From contig CM077827.1 of NCBI GenBank assembly GCA_039720395.1, positions 25,146,416 to 25,210,415 on the forward strand: a stretch of 64,000 nucleotides of DNA, read 5' to 3'. The DNA comes from Liquidambar formosana. Lineage: Eukaryota; Streptophyta; Magnoliopsida; Saxifragales; Altingiaceae. The notes beneath the pieces are model-generated. The model ran no database searches. It had not been told where the DNA came from and saw only the letters and a list, made by a program, of their open reading frames with translations. A program made the translations under genes and the position numbers. This document shows positions 13,452-25,230 of this stretch, piece by piece; positions within the stretch are counted from its first letter, which is position 1; the number at the start of each line of letters is the position of its first letter.

Positions 13452-14453
13452 TGTGAGGACCTGTTTTCTTAGTAAGGATTATTACGGTTTAATATATGAT
13501 TAGCATAGTTAATCCCTTGATTTGTTAGATAACCTCATGTAAGGGTAATCCATTTGTATGACAATGTGATATTATATGTGATTTGATGCCCGTTTTATGC
13601 ATCAAATGTCCATAGTGAATGTTTGGCCTTATTTGCAGCTTCGGGTATAAGCTGCTGAAATTTGGCTAAGTGTTGGGGAAAAGTGAATTTTCGTAAAACT
13701 TCGTTTTTAAAGATAATTTTTTGCGGTAATGGGAGTTTATAATATTATAAGACATTGGTGATTTTATGAGATTTTATTAGCATGTTTGGATTGGGTTCCA
13801 CATATGTTTGTTTTAGGAAAATCTATCGGGAGACGGATTTTGTACTAAAACTAGAAAATGAGATTTTGATATATTGGGATTTTGATTTTTCTAATATTTT
13901 ATTTGGATTCAAATGGAGGGTTATTTGCTTATTTTCATTAAATAACTTAAAGTATACCTAAATGTTTTGGATGAAAATAAGGCTGATGTCTGTGCTGATG
14001 GAGAACTGCCTGACTGACTGTCAATTTTCAGCTGTCTGTGTGTTTCAGATGTCTGAAACACATTTTAGACATCTGAAAGTGACATTTCAGACGTTTGAAA
14101 GTTACATCCAGACGTTTGAAAATTCTAGAGAACGATGATTTCTGAGGTTTAGTTTCAAATGTCTGAAACTAACTTTCAGACGTCTGAAAGTTGCGATTTG
14201 CAGATTTTTAAAGGGTTAAAATGACCCTTTTGCCCTCCTTTTTTATATAAACCCTTAACCCACGAATTTCCTTCCATCCTCCCAGCCAAGAGAAAGAGAG
14301 AATGAGAAAGGGAGAATGACGGGGAGGTTGTGGGTGGCTTGCCGGAGCATGGCAGCCCCAATCCGAAGCCGGCAAGCTCAGATCCATCATAGTTTGGCTT
14401 TAAAAGTGGTTTTCTTACTACTTAACTAACGGTCCCAATTTTGGGCTGTTACA
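13452..14453 (+). mobile_element. 3' LTR of C1 with internal deletion
   Basis: It matches the 5' LTR from TGTGAGGACC through the palindrome array and TATATAAA box (14244-14251). It then jumps at TTTGGC (14393-14398) to the LTR end. In the 5' LTR the same TTTGGC occurs at 10419-10424 and 11908-11913, so about 1489 bp were lost between 6-bp microhomologies. The loss explains why the 3' LTR is only 1002 bp. Confidence 0.9.
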
Positions 14454-14759
14454 AAAATCGTATTTACAGCACCATACCATGGATGGGGGAGTTGCTTGTT
14501 GCCGGTGAAGTTGAAGGAGATCCAATCATACTTTCTTCTCTTTAAAAGAAGGCGCCTATCATGACTTAAAATTATCAAGTTATGATTAAGGGTAATAAAA
14601 CAGGAATGATTTAATAAAGCATTTGATTTTAGGACAAATTGAAATTTGACTTTTCCAAATAAAATAGGTTTTATATCCAAATGTAAGTGAGAATAAAATA
14701 ACTTCAACCATTATTTTAATAAAAAATCCGACATGACCCGTTCGCAATACGGGCTAGCA
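14454..14759. other. Unassigned non-coding sequence
   Basis: This is the right flank of the C1 insertion. No ORF with recognisable homology is seen. A short hairpin (CCCGT...ACGGG, 14737-14753) followed by CTAG is present, but no partner terminus was found. Confidence 0.4.
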
Positions 14760-15666
14760 AAGTGAAATCAATAACCTGTTAAAAAAAAAAGCATAAAAAG
14801 TATAGTACATCCATCCACATAGCGTATCATCGCTTGCCTTAAATTCTACATGGTGCCCAATCAAAAATTAATTATTAAAATTTTGAAATAATAATATACA
14901 CATCACTAAGAAATTAAATTACATTCACTCATAATTTGCTACATCATCAATTCACAACCTATCACAAAACATATCATCCATTTTGTAAAATGCCTCACGA
15001 ACCAATATGCAAGTATTTCATCAAAATACTGCAACTCAAACAACTTCTTTTTCTTTATGAAACCTACAAAATTGTAAGAGGTGAGCTAACGCTCAATAGG
15101 TTACATATTTCTACAAAGTCTATCAAGGTTTTAAAGTCCATTAAAAATCACAATATACATATACATACTAATATACGCGATATAGAAAATATCCAAGTTC
15201 AATTCTATATCAAAGACTCAACCCATAAAATCAAAGTATAAACTTAAATTCATTTCCATATTATAGTATTTCCATAAAAGTGTATAAAAATATCTCAATG
15301 GAGTCCATAAGCTAATTGAATAAATAACCAATAAATATAAGTTATATACCCATAACTTAACGCAATGAATGTCATGTCATGATAATGCAATATGCGACTC
15401 CATGTCCAATTACATTATTCCTCAATTACCAAACCACTCCCGTAGGAGTTTTCATGCGGAAATGGATGATTTTAAACCCAACCTCCAAGAGGACAATACA
15501 GTACATCATCCCTACCTAGGACCTCAGTAACCTTTATTTGGGAATACAACACGACATCCCTAACTGGGACTGCAGTACCCTAGGACCAATGGAGTGGAAA
15601 ACACAGCAAGATGTCCCGTGACCGCAATAGTAAAACTCCAATGACCTTTTAATCACTACTACAAAA

Positions 15667-16125
15667 ACGTTGATAGATGACTGTATTTAACAGTCATCTT
15701 TTACCAAAACAGTCATCTTTGTTTTTAGAAAAAACAGTCATCTCTTCAGGCGTTATCTTTTATCATCAAACAAGATGACCGTTTTTTGCGGTCATTTTTG
15801 AGAGTAATAGATGACCATTTTTTAAAAACAGTCATGTTTGACTCAAAGAAAGAAGATCCTTTATTCATTAACATGGTCATCTTTTTGTGCTATAGATGAC
15901 CGTTAAAAACGGTCATGTATCTAACAAAACATGACTGGTTTTATCTTAAAAACAGTCATATATTAATATATAAGATGACCGTTTTTAACGGTCATCTTAT
16001 GTTCTTAAAAACAGTCATATATTACTATGTAAGATGACTGTTTTTCACAGTCATCTTATGTTCTTAAAAACAGTCATCTTATGTATTAAAAGATGACTAT
16101 AAAAAACAGTCATCTTATCTATAGC
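15667..16125. repeat. Left subterminal repeat array of the CACTA element
   Basis: About a dozen copies of a unit based on AAGATGACTG / CAGTCATCTT occur in alternating orientation, many as complete inverted repeats around TTTTTAAC or TTTTTCAC. Subterminal arrays of this kind are the transposase-accessory protein binding sites of En/Spm-type elements. Confidence 0.85.
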
Positions 16126-17269
16126 TCCCTTTTTTTTTTTTTTCTTTTTTTTGGTGAATATATACAAAAAATTTGTCCTATACTATTTACTACTCTACAA
16201 ACCTATTATTAAATTTGATACATTAACTTGTTTATACAAATTACTCAATAATTAAATTCTCAATATGAAATGAAAGAAATTAAGACAAATAAAAAAAGAG
16301 ACAAATAAAATAACAAAAGAAATTAAATCACTCATATTAATTATAAAACCATCATTTTCATTTCATTGGATTACAATATCATGGTTTCAAAAGTCACCAT
16401 TCCCTTGACCTAACTAGTGCTACAATATTTTAGATGTTAAAATGAAAAACAAATCTAAAAAGACAATATCCTCAAAAAAATTTCACATTTTGCCATGGTG
16501 CATGATTCAACTACACAAAAAGAAGAAGCCACCAGGTGAGAAACCGAAAAAAAAAAAAAGGGGACGAATTAGAAGAGTGAGCCATAGTGCATGATTCAAC
16601 TACACAAAAAGAAAAAGCCATCAGGTGAGAAACAAAAAAACAAAAAAAATGGACGAATTAGAAGAGTGAGCATCCACAAAAGCTTCAGTGTTAGTTTGCT
16701 CCCATTTCTTTGACTCTATCAAAGCAAAATATCCCTTCCTTTCTCTCTCTCTCTCTCTCTCTCTATCTCTATCTCACCCACATACCTGCAAAAAGCAAAA
16801 TCTATTTAACGCATTTCTATGTAACAATGTGCTAATCGCAAAAAAGAAAGAGCTAAAAATGCAGAAATGAGAAAAAACAAAATCTCCACAAATCATACCT
16901 AGCTTTTGAACTAATTAAGGCCCAATCAATGTCAACATCAAATTTCTCCCTTCTCACCTATAGAAAACCACAACATAGGACCATCAAAGTCCACCACAAC
17001 ACTGGAGCAACCAATAAATGATGCTTTAAGATAAACCAATGGCTTAAAACAGCGAAGTTCCTTTAATTACCTATTAATGCAAGCTATTGATTTTTCATGC
17101 ACACAATAAAACAATGGCGACAATAAAAGAATGGCAATGATTATAATCCTAGAGTTCACAGAAAGCACCGAGACCCTTTTTCTATCAATGCTCAGAAGTT
17201 TTACTTCTCATAACAAGTCAACATAACTGAAAATAAACCAAAATAGCATAAAAACCTTTTATAGGATAG

Positions 17270-17787
17270 CAGCCAATGCACATGCACCTAGGGGGCAGAA
17301 ATTCAGCCTAACTTTGCAATCTAGTAAACGACCAGCATCACGTTCAAGCTGCAAGATAACATTAAGGAAAGAGTTAACCTTTATAGAGGCTATAGGTATC
17401 ACAATGTCATGAGCAATCCATTACATTAACTCCCTAGGGTGTTGTGTGTGCATGTATTTTGTATTACTATTATTCTATATAATAATAAATAATAAAAAAA
17501 AATCAAAATGTAGGTATTCTAGTCACAAAATTCCAAACTTCAAGCCCTTATTATAAACTATAGATTTAAGACTCGTGTTTGGATCAATGAGCAACATAAA
17601 CTATATTAGATACACAAAATTATAAACATTACACTACAATCAATGATGGTCTACAATGAACAAGTCAAACTTGTTCAATATATGCTAAGAGAAGATGTTG
17701 CAATAAAACAAGTTGCGCCTTTTGTAAATGTGTATAACCAAGAACAATCAGGCCCTCATTCTTTTGCGCCAAGTTCACTAGTGCAAC
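17270..17787 (-). pseudogene. Captured argininosuccinate lyase fragment (two exons)
   Basis: The minus strand holds an exon at 17671-17787 (39 codons) with acceptor TGCAG and donor GTTTGA. It contains GYTHLQKAQLVLLQHLLLAY, the conserved argininosuccinate lyase signature region (normally GYTHLQRAQPV). A second exon at about 17270-17348, preceded by TTGCAG, continues in register with LERDAGRLLDCKVRLNFCPL and GACALA. Argininosuccinate lyase splits argininosuccinate to arginine and fumarate in the chloroplast. Only this middle part is present, with the intron retained and the second donor mutated. No downstream exons carrying the catalytic serine loop were recognised. It is a transduplicated fragment inside the CACTA element. 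Confidence 0.85.
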
Positions 17788-19398
17788 CTGCAGATTACAC
17801 AGCATATGTCTTTTAAGAGTGAAGAATTAAAAATCAAAATAAATGATAAAATATTTACTTCCTCGTCTTATAGGTTTACTCAATGTAAGCCCAAAAACCA
17901 CAATAGTTAATTTCTAGGCATAGCTGATGATAAGTAATTTGATGGGACAATGGCTCAATTCACTTGATATTGGACCATAATGTAAAGCATACTGCTTGGT
18001 AGTACAGTTAGGATCATGGATGAAAGACAAAATACCTATAGGCTGACTCAAAAGGTAGATTGGTAATGGATACTCAAGTTCCTTGGCAAAGATTTGCACA
18101 GCAGCACAACAAAGAGGTGGGGTCACTATCTTCTGCGGCCTTTGCATTTGTAGAATTTTCCTACTAAGCCCCATCACTTAAGTTATGTATTCAATTTGTT
18201 GGGTGTTTGGCTAAATCAAATAAACCAATGAAATTCATGCTATGTTACATGGACTTGGTTATGTGTCTAGGTCTTGTATTCATCTACTTTCCAAATATTT
18301 TTCACTATTTTGAAGTGTCCAGCAAGAGTACCCGCACCCATGTCATGTGTGTCCGACACAGGTACTAATCACATTTTGAAGTCAAGTAAGATAGAATTCG
18401 TGAAAAAAAGATCTTGCCTTTTCTTTTCTAATAGTCGGTTCATCAAAAGAAGAATTAAATTCTCAATCATGTAGGAAATTAGTCAAGATTGTATGAGCTT
18501 TTAAACTAAAGTGATCGAAAAATAATAATGAAATTCATGTCTCGGACCTTTCTTAATAGTCTGTACCCAACTATTATAGTGATACAATACACCTAAACTA
18601 ATCCTCTAGCTTATCTTAATATACTGAGAAAGTTGATAACGTAGAACCTTTTATATTGTTTGCCCATTATAAATAAGCAGCATTTGAAATTTCTAACTTT
18701 GGCTATTCTGATGCTCCTATAACCCCCTGCATGTTTCATTAATTATACACTAGTCGGGCAAATCATCAAGATACATTTACTTCTTGGTTACTTTTATTTA
18801 TCTATAACACGTATGTCACTGGATATTTCAACTCCAAAAATGAATTCAGCATTTTGGGCCTTCCAAGAAAGTAGATACACACAATATTCCCGTTGAATTG
18901 GTGGTGGAATAGTGGTACTCTGTTTCTTAACAAAATCCCATATCCATTCTTAATCTCAATTTTTATAATTTTATTCATCCTATACATTATACAATAAGTA
19001 AGATAACAATGTAATGACATGATAATCTGGCTTGACCTTTATAATCTCCAAGACGCAAATTAGCTTCAAACATTTGACAAATCAAACAATTACTAACAAA
19101 ATATGTGAAGTCAAGGTCCAAACTCCTATAAAATCCACATCATTCACAGCAAGAAATTTAATTATTTACTGTCCTATTGTTTAGATTTGAAACATTCTAC
19201 TTTGTCTACCATGAATATAAAGTATGCAAAGTAGCTTCTCTTTAGATATAAAATCCAACATAAAATGACTTAAATTTTAAAAATAAAATGAAAAAGAAAA
19301 TATTTTCCAGAATAGAGAAAGATACTATACCAAAGCACAATTCTCAGTAGGCTAATTAATCTGAGATGGACTTTCCAGAGATGAAGCTTCACACTTAC

Positions 19399-19504
19399 CA
19401 AGGCAATAAAAGTTCAAATAATCCAGCGGATGATGCATTTTAGAAAGGCCTGCTTTTTCAAGAGCCTGTCCAACAATCCAGTACATCATAGCCATTGTCT
19501 GTCC
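19399..19504 (-). pseudogene. Captured phospholipase D exon (beta/gamma/delta type)
   Basis: A 106-bp minus-strand exon has consensus borders (CAG before 19504, GTAAGTG after 19399). It encodes GQTMAMMYWIVGQALEKAGL followed by ...HPLDYLNFYCLG. The DYLNFYCLGK stretch is typical of plant C2-type phospholipase D, upstream of the second HKD motif. No neighbouring exon carrying an HKD motif was recognised, so this is a single captured exon. It shares the strand of the argininosuccinate lyase fragment. Confidence 0.75.
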
Positions 19505-21574
19505 CTGTGGTCATTTAAAGTCAATATTAGCTTTAGCATGTCATATTAAATTCTTCAACACTGGTAGAGCAAGAAGGTGCTGAGAAAAAGTACACTTTGA
19601 ATGCAAATCAAAGAAAAATATGTTATATTCATATAAATTTCGTGATATACAGATCAAATAATCTCTTTCCCCATATTTACTGGGCTGATGAAAGGCATAT
19701 CTCCCAAAGGCCAACATGGAGTGGATTCAGGATTATAGTTGAAAAGAAGCTCAAAATTTCTTTCTTAACTCTTCTTTCCTACACAAGCTCGCAATAAATG
19801 GTATTAGTAATTCAATATAAACTATACAGTGTACACCCTTGTCAGAAGTCTGCAATTTCAATTTTAGATTCATATTCCACTACTTAAGCCAAGAGTTAAG
19901 AGAACTCTCATCATATTCAGCTGATTCTTTTCTAATATTTTCAATTTCTGAATTCATTAATTGCCACCACTCCGGAAGCAGTCTTTATTCCTAAAATCCT
20001 ATGGATGTTCAGGAAACTTAAAACCAAAACAACCTGTATAAATATGTGAGATTCTAAACTTCAATTTTCAAGTAAATCTTCAGTCACTCTGGAAGTGAAA
20101 TTATCCATAGAGGTTCATAGAAGTCTATAACAATGCCAATATTGTCTCAAAGTGGACAAATTGGATCTTTCATTCATTTGTATCTTGTGGAGGTTGTCAT
20201 GTATTTGTCTGAAGTCTATTTTATTTCAGTTCTAACACATTTGGGACTCTTTTCTTATTGCGTGGAGATCATGCTTCTGCAGCGTTTCACCGATACTTAG
20301 TTGGCTATGTTGTTGATTGGCAAAGCACTCGCTATGCATAGGTTTTGATGAAAATGACCCTATATCTGACAATGGTTCAAAAGATTGACTTACCTTTTAA
20401 AACTATTTTCATGAGAACGATTTATTGCCAAACACCCAACACGAACACCCAATCCCTAAACAGTGATAAAGAAGAGAAGAAAACAGAGTAGAATAAGGGA
20501 AAACATCCCCTAACCCCTTATAGCCAAGCTAAAATCACTTCTAGCCCAAGATTTGCATTATGTTTGATGCCCCTTCAGTACTAAACTACAGCTTCCCGTT
20601 TAAAAACCATTGTCTAGTGTAATTAAATTAATACTCCCAAAAAATAGGGCAACGTCGACATTTGCTAAGTACTTCAAATAGCTAACCAGCGTATCTTGAA
20701 AACCTTCGTAAGCAATGCATAGGAAACTAATAATATGCAAAAAAGAAAAGGAAAAAGAAAGAGGGGATTCTATCTAATGGTATAATGATACCGTTCTGCC
20801 AAAAAAGAGAAGGAAAAAGAACCCCTCAAAAATTGATGAGAATTATTATACGGTTAGATCAGAAAATAAAACCTTCAAATCCATAGAAAATTTCAAACCC
20901 CACAAAGTATATTTCAAACCTCACAAAAAACTCCAGAGCAGCCGAGCCTTTGAGATGCCACTGAGAAGCACCGCCGAGCACGGCACACTCCAATCGACCC
21001 CAAGAGAAATTCACCACGAGCCAAAACAGAGCAGAAGGCCCCAATGGAGATCCATGATGAGCCAAAAAGATCAGATCTGGATGAAGGAGCTCAGAAAATC
21101 AGATCAGATCTGATTTGTTCAACCCAAAGATCAGATTTCCACTTGGTTATTACTCTAACTGAAATGCCCTGAAGAAGAACAGAAGGTGCTGTCCACCACT
21201 AATATCCTTCACCTGAGGTAGGATTGGTGATTTGGGGGAGGGACGCCGGCGAGATCAGAAAAAGCCTCCTCTGCCATGTGTCAAACCCTTTTTTCGTCAT
21301 GTAACTAGAACAAGCTTTCTCCGTGAGGGCGGCCTTGGGCGACAGCAACGACAACGGCAACGGTGAGGGTGGTCTCAGCGACGGTGACGGTGAGGGCTGT
21401 CGTGCTGATGCCTGAGGCCTTTCTGAGAAACTGAGGGATGGAGATTGGGGCGAGAGAGAGAAAAAAAAAAACAATGGGTTGTGTTAAAAGGGGATTGGGG
21501 AGCTAGACAAAAATGACACGGGAGGGAAGTGTGAAAAAAAAAAATTATTATGGTTTATTTATTTAGAGAGTGAA

Positions 21575-21772
21575 TTGATGACCGTTTTTCAAAAGTAGTC
21601 ATCTTTTGTTATAATGTTTTTAAAAACCAGTCATCTTTGTTTTTTCAAAGATGACTGTTTTAAGTTTGATCTCAAAAACTAGTCATCTTTCCATCTTAAA
21701 AATCAAAAGATGACTGGTTTTTAAAAAACAGTCATCTTTTTAAATTCTAAAAGCGTCATCTATCAACCTTTT
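21575..21772. repeat. Right subterminal repeat array of the CACTA element
   Basis: The same GATGAC / GTCATC motifs as on the left end occur in alternating orientation, up to the right terminal inverted repeat. Confidence 0.85.
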
Positions 21773-22137
21773 TCTTGTAGTGAATACTTTTACCAAGTAT
21801 TTATTAAGTTAATTTTTAATGCATTGTTATGTTAACAATGAATGCCATACGCAACGTGATTATGCCAATCTTGCTAACAATCTCATAGCTAGCATAAAAT
21901 TTTTCATATCAACACGATATCCTCATAATTTACAATATAAAGTTTTATACTGACATTTAGCATGTCTACGTATATTTTCCATGATAAACATCAAGAAAAT
22001 AATCTCACATAATAGTTCCAACAATTGCAAGGAAATATATAACTATATTTATTATTCGTATATTTTCGTTTACAAAGTCCAAATCAATAACTCAAACCAA
22101 AAACTCCACAATTGCACAACTTTACCCAAAACATAAG

Positions 22138-23235
22138 TGTCACACCCCATTTTTGCACCACCTTACTAGGGCTCATCATTTCATGCATGTTTTTGTTCTG
22201 TTTTTGAGTCTAGTCACTTGCATTAGTTTTCTAGAGTCACAAGGACAATGGGTGTGAATTTTGGTTCAATTTGGAGTTGATCTTGAGGGATAATAAGAGC
22301 TTTTGTGACTTGAGGGGTATAATCGTCTTTTAAGTGACAAAATTTTCATTTGACCTTGGAATGATCTCCAAATTGTCAATTGGAGTTCATATGGATGCAT
22401 ATGAGGTATTTCTAGTTTCAATTTGATGAATCAATGGCTCGGAATTAAAATGGCTCGATGTAGTTCAAGTTGGTTAATTGACCCTCCTTTGGGTTAGCTC
22501 TAATTGACTCACAATTACCAATCAAATCTTTTCAAATTGACTTTAATTAGTCATCATTTCATCCCTAAAATTGTTTTATAAAGTTTAATTTTGACATGGA
22601 AAGCATTTGGTTTGATCCTATGTGCATACCTATGCTTAGTAAAGATAGAGCATAGCGGTTAACCGCTTTTGTCAAACCTAACCATGCCCCCATGGTTAGT
22701 GGTTTTCATTATAAAATGTTCAAAAATGTATTCCTCATCGAAACACGGTCGTTTTGGCTTTTGTTTCATAAAAATCGAACTTCATTTGCCCCCTGAAACA
22801 CTTCTAGAAGCATTAGGAGTCAAAAATAGGCAAAAATCCAGAGTGGGCTTGGGTGACCACCCAGCCCAAGGTGGCTAGCCGCCTGGGCCCAGGTGGCTAG
22901 CTGCCTAGGCCCTGGTGGTCACCCGAGACCACTTTCCTATTTTCACTCTAACTCTTTACTAAAGCAGACTCTTGCCTATTTTGACGTATTTGGGCTCTTT
23001 TGAACGAGTTTCCTTCTAATTTTTGGTAACTTCTGAGTTACTTAAGCCCCAAGGGGGTCTCATAGCCCTTAGATTAATTTCTAGGGTTTTAATCCTAACC
23101 ATTGGTTAATCCTAATTGAAGTCTATAAATACCCCCTATGCTTCAACACAAGGGGAGCCACTTTATGCATTAATATCTGAGTATTTAAGAGAGAATAAGA
23201 GAGAGAGAGACTTGAAGGAGAGCTAGAGGACCTGC
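22138..23235 (+). mobile_element. Family A LTR, 5' part (E0), cut by LTR B1
   Basis: It starts TGTCACACCCCATTTTTGC and matches the first ~450 bp of the E1/E2 LTRs. It then follows the E3-type LTR instead, with 'agcggttaaccgct', the GC-rich palindrome at 22849-22927 and TATAAATA at 23124-23131. It is broken at 23236 by the LTR that begins TGTTAGGATTATG. The remainder would lie to the right of the nested stack, outside the window. Confidence 0.85.
22849..22927. promoter_or_regulatory. GC-rich palindrome in LTR U3 (E0)
   Basis: An imperfect inverted repeat: GGGTGACCACC on the left, GGTGGTCACCC on the right and GGTGGCTAGCCGCC in between. It lies about 200 bp upstream of the TATAAATA box. The same motif occurs at 45031, 57861, 60427 and 63713. 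Confidence 0.75.
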
Positions 23236-24425
23236 TGTTAGGATTATGCCCTAGAGCCAATCATGGAGATGATTGTTTAGGGATTAGGAACAATCATTTG
23301 ATTTCATTTATGTATGTCACATTTATAATTGATTTAATAAAAGGGCTTATTCTATTATGTTTATATGCATCATTTATATTTACATAATATGTCCATAGAG
23401 TTAGAGTTGAGAATATGGAATTACAAAGAGTTGTAATTTTGAGACTATAGATATATCTCTGTACTAAACTCCTAAAGCATTCCTAGTTGAAGGTTCACTA
23501 TGATGGACAGTAATGAACCATAGAACTAACACTTGTTAGGTTGACTCTATAGGAGGATAGCTAGTTTCAAGTTATTTGTGTAGAGACACTACAACCAACA
23601 AGTGGGTGCCTATTACGAGAATAGGTACACTGAATGTGACCAAAGATATGAGATAAACTGAATGGAGTTTTATCCTGCCTGTCAATCAGTTTCTCATTGT
23701 TATAGTGGTACAAGTAATCCTTAGATTTGAGACACTATAGTTGTCTTATGCATGTAGCTTTAGAAGTTTGATAACACTAAGTGCAGATCCTATTCAAGGG
23801 TCTACAAAGGTGTTCATTGGCTCTACTGCTATGTGTATGAAGGCATGTAAGTGATCAACAAGGGATCCATCACTCTCAGGAAAAAGAGAGAGAATGTCTT
23901 ATATAGCATTCATAATATATAACTCATTAAATCCATAGCCATGGTAGGATGAATATGAAAAGAGTTTCATGAGTTCATCAATGAGTTGATATCTATGAAT
24001 GAGTATAAAGTAATTGAACTAGGGACTTGACAGACTTCCATGTCCTATTAGTTCAATTGGAGACATTGTGTTGAATGAAGGATGCAATTGTAACCTATAA
24101 ACTATAACAGAAGGGTTCTTTGTAAATGACTATTCACCTCATTAAGGATCACACCATGAGCCATATGCTAGGTGTTACTCATGGTTAGTAGAAACCCTAA
24201 TTGATATAAGTGAGTTATAATCAATTAGGGAATTGGAAGGAGTTCCAATTAGACCCTAAATGGAAAGAGTTCCATTGTGCACACCTCGTGCTATTCCTAC
24301 TACTTGATGATGTGAACCCAATGGGTCACACACTGATCATGCAAGATGAGCTTTAAAGTCTATGAGAGAGATTGTTTTCTATTTCTGTTTTGATACAATG
24401 TTTAATGCTTTTTTTAGTTGCTAAT
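23236..24425 (+). mobile_element. Partial LTR of family B (probably Copia), B1
   Basis: It is nearly colinear with the complete LTR at 26183-27838 from TGTTAG.GTTATGCCCTAG through 'gatgagctttaaagtctatg'. After about 24368 it diverges into 57 bp of unrelated AT-rich sequence before E1 begins at 24426. It is inserted in the E0 LTR; its other end is not in the window. Confidence 0.75.
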
Positions 24426-25222
24426 TGTCACACCCCATTTTTGCACCACCTTACTAGGGCTCATCATTTCATGCATGTTTTTGTTTTGTTTTTGAGTCTA
24501 GTCACTTGCATTAGTTTTCTAGAGTCACAAGGACAATGGATATGAATTTTGGTTCAAATTGGAGTTGATCTTGAGGGATAATAAGAGCTTTTGTGACTTG
24601 AGGGGCATAATCGTCTTTTAAGTCCCAAACTTTTCATTTGACCTTGGAATGATCTCCAAATTGTCAATTGGAGTTCATATGGATGCATAAGAGGTATTTT
24701 TAGTTTCAATTTGGTAAGTCAATGGTTCGGGATTAAAATGGCTCGATGTAGTTCAAGTTGGTTAATTGACCCTTCCTTGGGTTAGCTCTAATTGACTCAC
24801 AATTACCAACCAAATCTTTTCAAATTGACTTTCATTAGTCATCATTTTACCCTCAAAAGTGTTTCATGAAGTTCATCTTAAGTCCCGTGGCCCTGATGAT
24901 GAGTTTAGTGTGGTTATTTACGGATTATCCTTGAAGAATTAGTGCGAATCACAGCATGAGATTTTTGGTTAAAATGAAAAGAAAATTATTTTATTAAATT
25001 AGCCATTTTTATCATGACACTAACACGTGTACGTATGTGATAAGTGTGTGTACGCACATATGATACATGTGCATGCGTGTTAGCGGTCAGTCTCCCAATT
25101 TTTATAAAAGACAATTTCCTTTTCCTATTCAGATTAGAAGTCTTTTATCATTATAAAATACCTTTTGATTATTCTCCAAAGAAACCTAGTCCAGGAAGGA
25201 AAGGGAAACTCCAGATTTCAGC

Positions 25223-25230
25223 TATAAATA
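25223..25230 (+). promoter_or_regulatory. TATA box of the E1 5' LTR
   Basis: TATAAATA, conserved in position in the E2 LTRs (33512-33519 and 48039-48046) and on the minus strand of the solo LTR (5925-5932). Confidence 0.75.

Larger units (their letters stand above)
9479..14453 (+). mobile_element. Non-autonomous LTR retrotransposon (C1, LARD-like), complete
   Basis: Two LTRs of the same family (9479-11968 and 13452-14453) flank 1483 bp of internal sequence. The 5-bp duplication AAAAT is present at 9474-9478 and 14454-14458. A primer site complementary to initiator tRNA-Met follows the 5' LTR. A purine run (AGGTGGGGGGA) precedes the 3' LTR. The internal region has no gag or pol ORF, so the element must depend on enzymes from another element. 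Confidence 0.9.
15654..21782. mobile_element. CACTA (En/Spm) transposon, non-autonomous, with captured gene pieces
   Basis: The left end is CACTACTACAAAAACG. The right end, read in reverse complement, is CACTACAAGAAAAAGG. Both continue with TTGATAGATGAC, and both are flanked by the 3-bp duplication AAT (15651-15653 and 21783-21785). Terminal CACTA, a 3-bp duplication and dense subterminal repeats are diagnostic of the superfamily. At 6129 bp it lacks any transposase (TNPD/TNPA-like) ORF. The interior contains exon-intron fragments of at least two host genes on the minus strand, so it is a gene-capturing CACTA. Confidence 0.93.
14760..22137 (-). mobile_element. Second degraded family C-related LTR, split by a CACTA transposon
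   Basis: Segments 14760-15653 and 21783-22137 align in order with 300-1250 of the first family C-related copy. Shared blocks include the 'accactcccg.aggag' block, 'cctccaagaggacaatac', the 'cctaggacca' block and the 'aatacttttacc.agtatt.attaag' block. The copy is interrupted by the CACTA element and ends abruptly where the family A LTR starts at 22138. It is non-coding. Confidence 0.7.

Noticed and set aside
14737..14757. Hairpin CCCGT...ACGGG followed by CTAG, resembling a Helitron 3' end
   Set aside because: The base after CTAG is C, not T. No TC-type 5' terminus or Rep/helicase sequence was found upstream. The hairpin alone is too weak.
14936..15241. 101-codon plus-strand ORF
   Set aside because: It lies in the degraded family C-related LTR. 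Low-complexity translation (H, I, K rich) and no domain.
18310..18370. Short GTGTCGGACAC-like inverted sequence inside the CACTA element
   Set aside because: A single occurrence with no terminal duplication or repeat context.
21199..21474. 91-codon minus-strand ORF rich in Ser and Pro near the CACTA right end
   Set aside because: Composition reflects a pyrimidine-rich tract. There is no domain; at best it is a 5' UTR or transit-peptide-like piece of captured sequence, which I cannot support.
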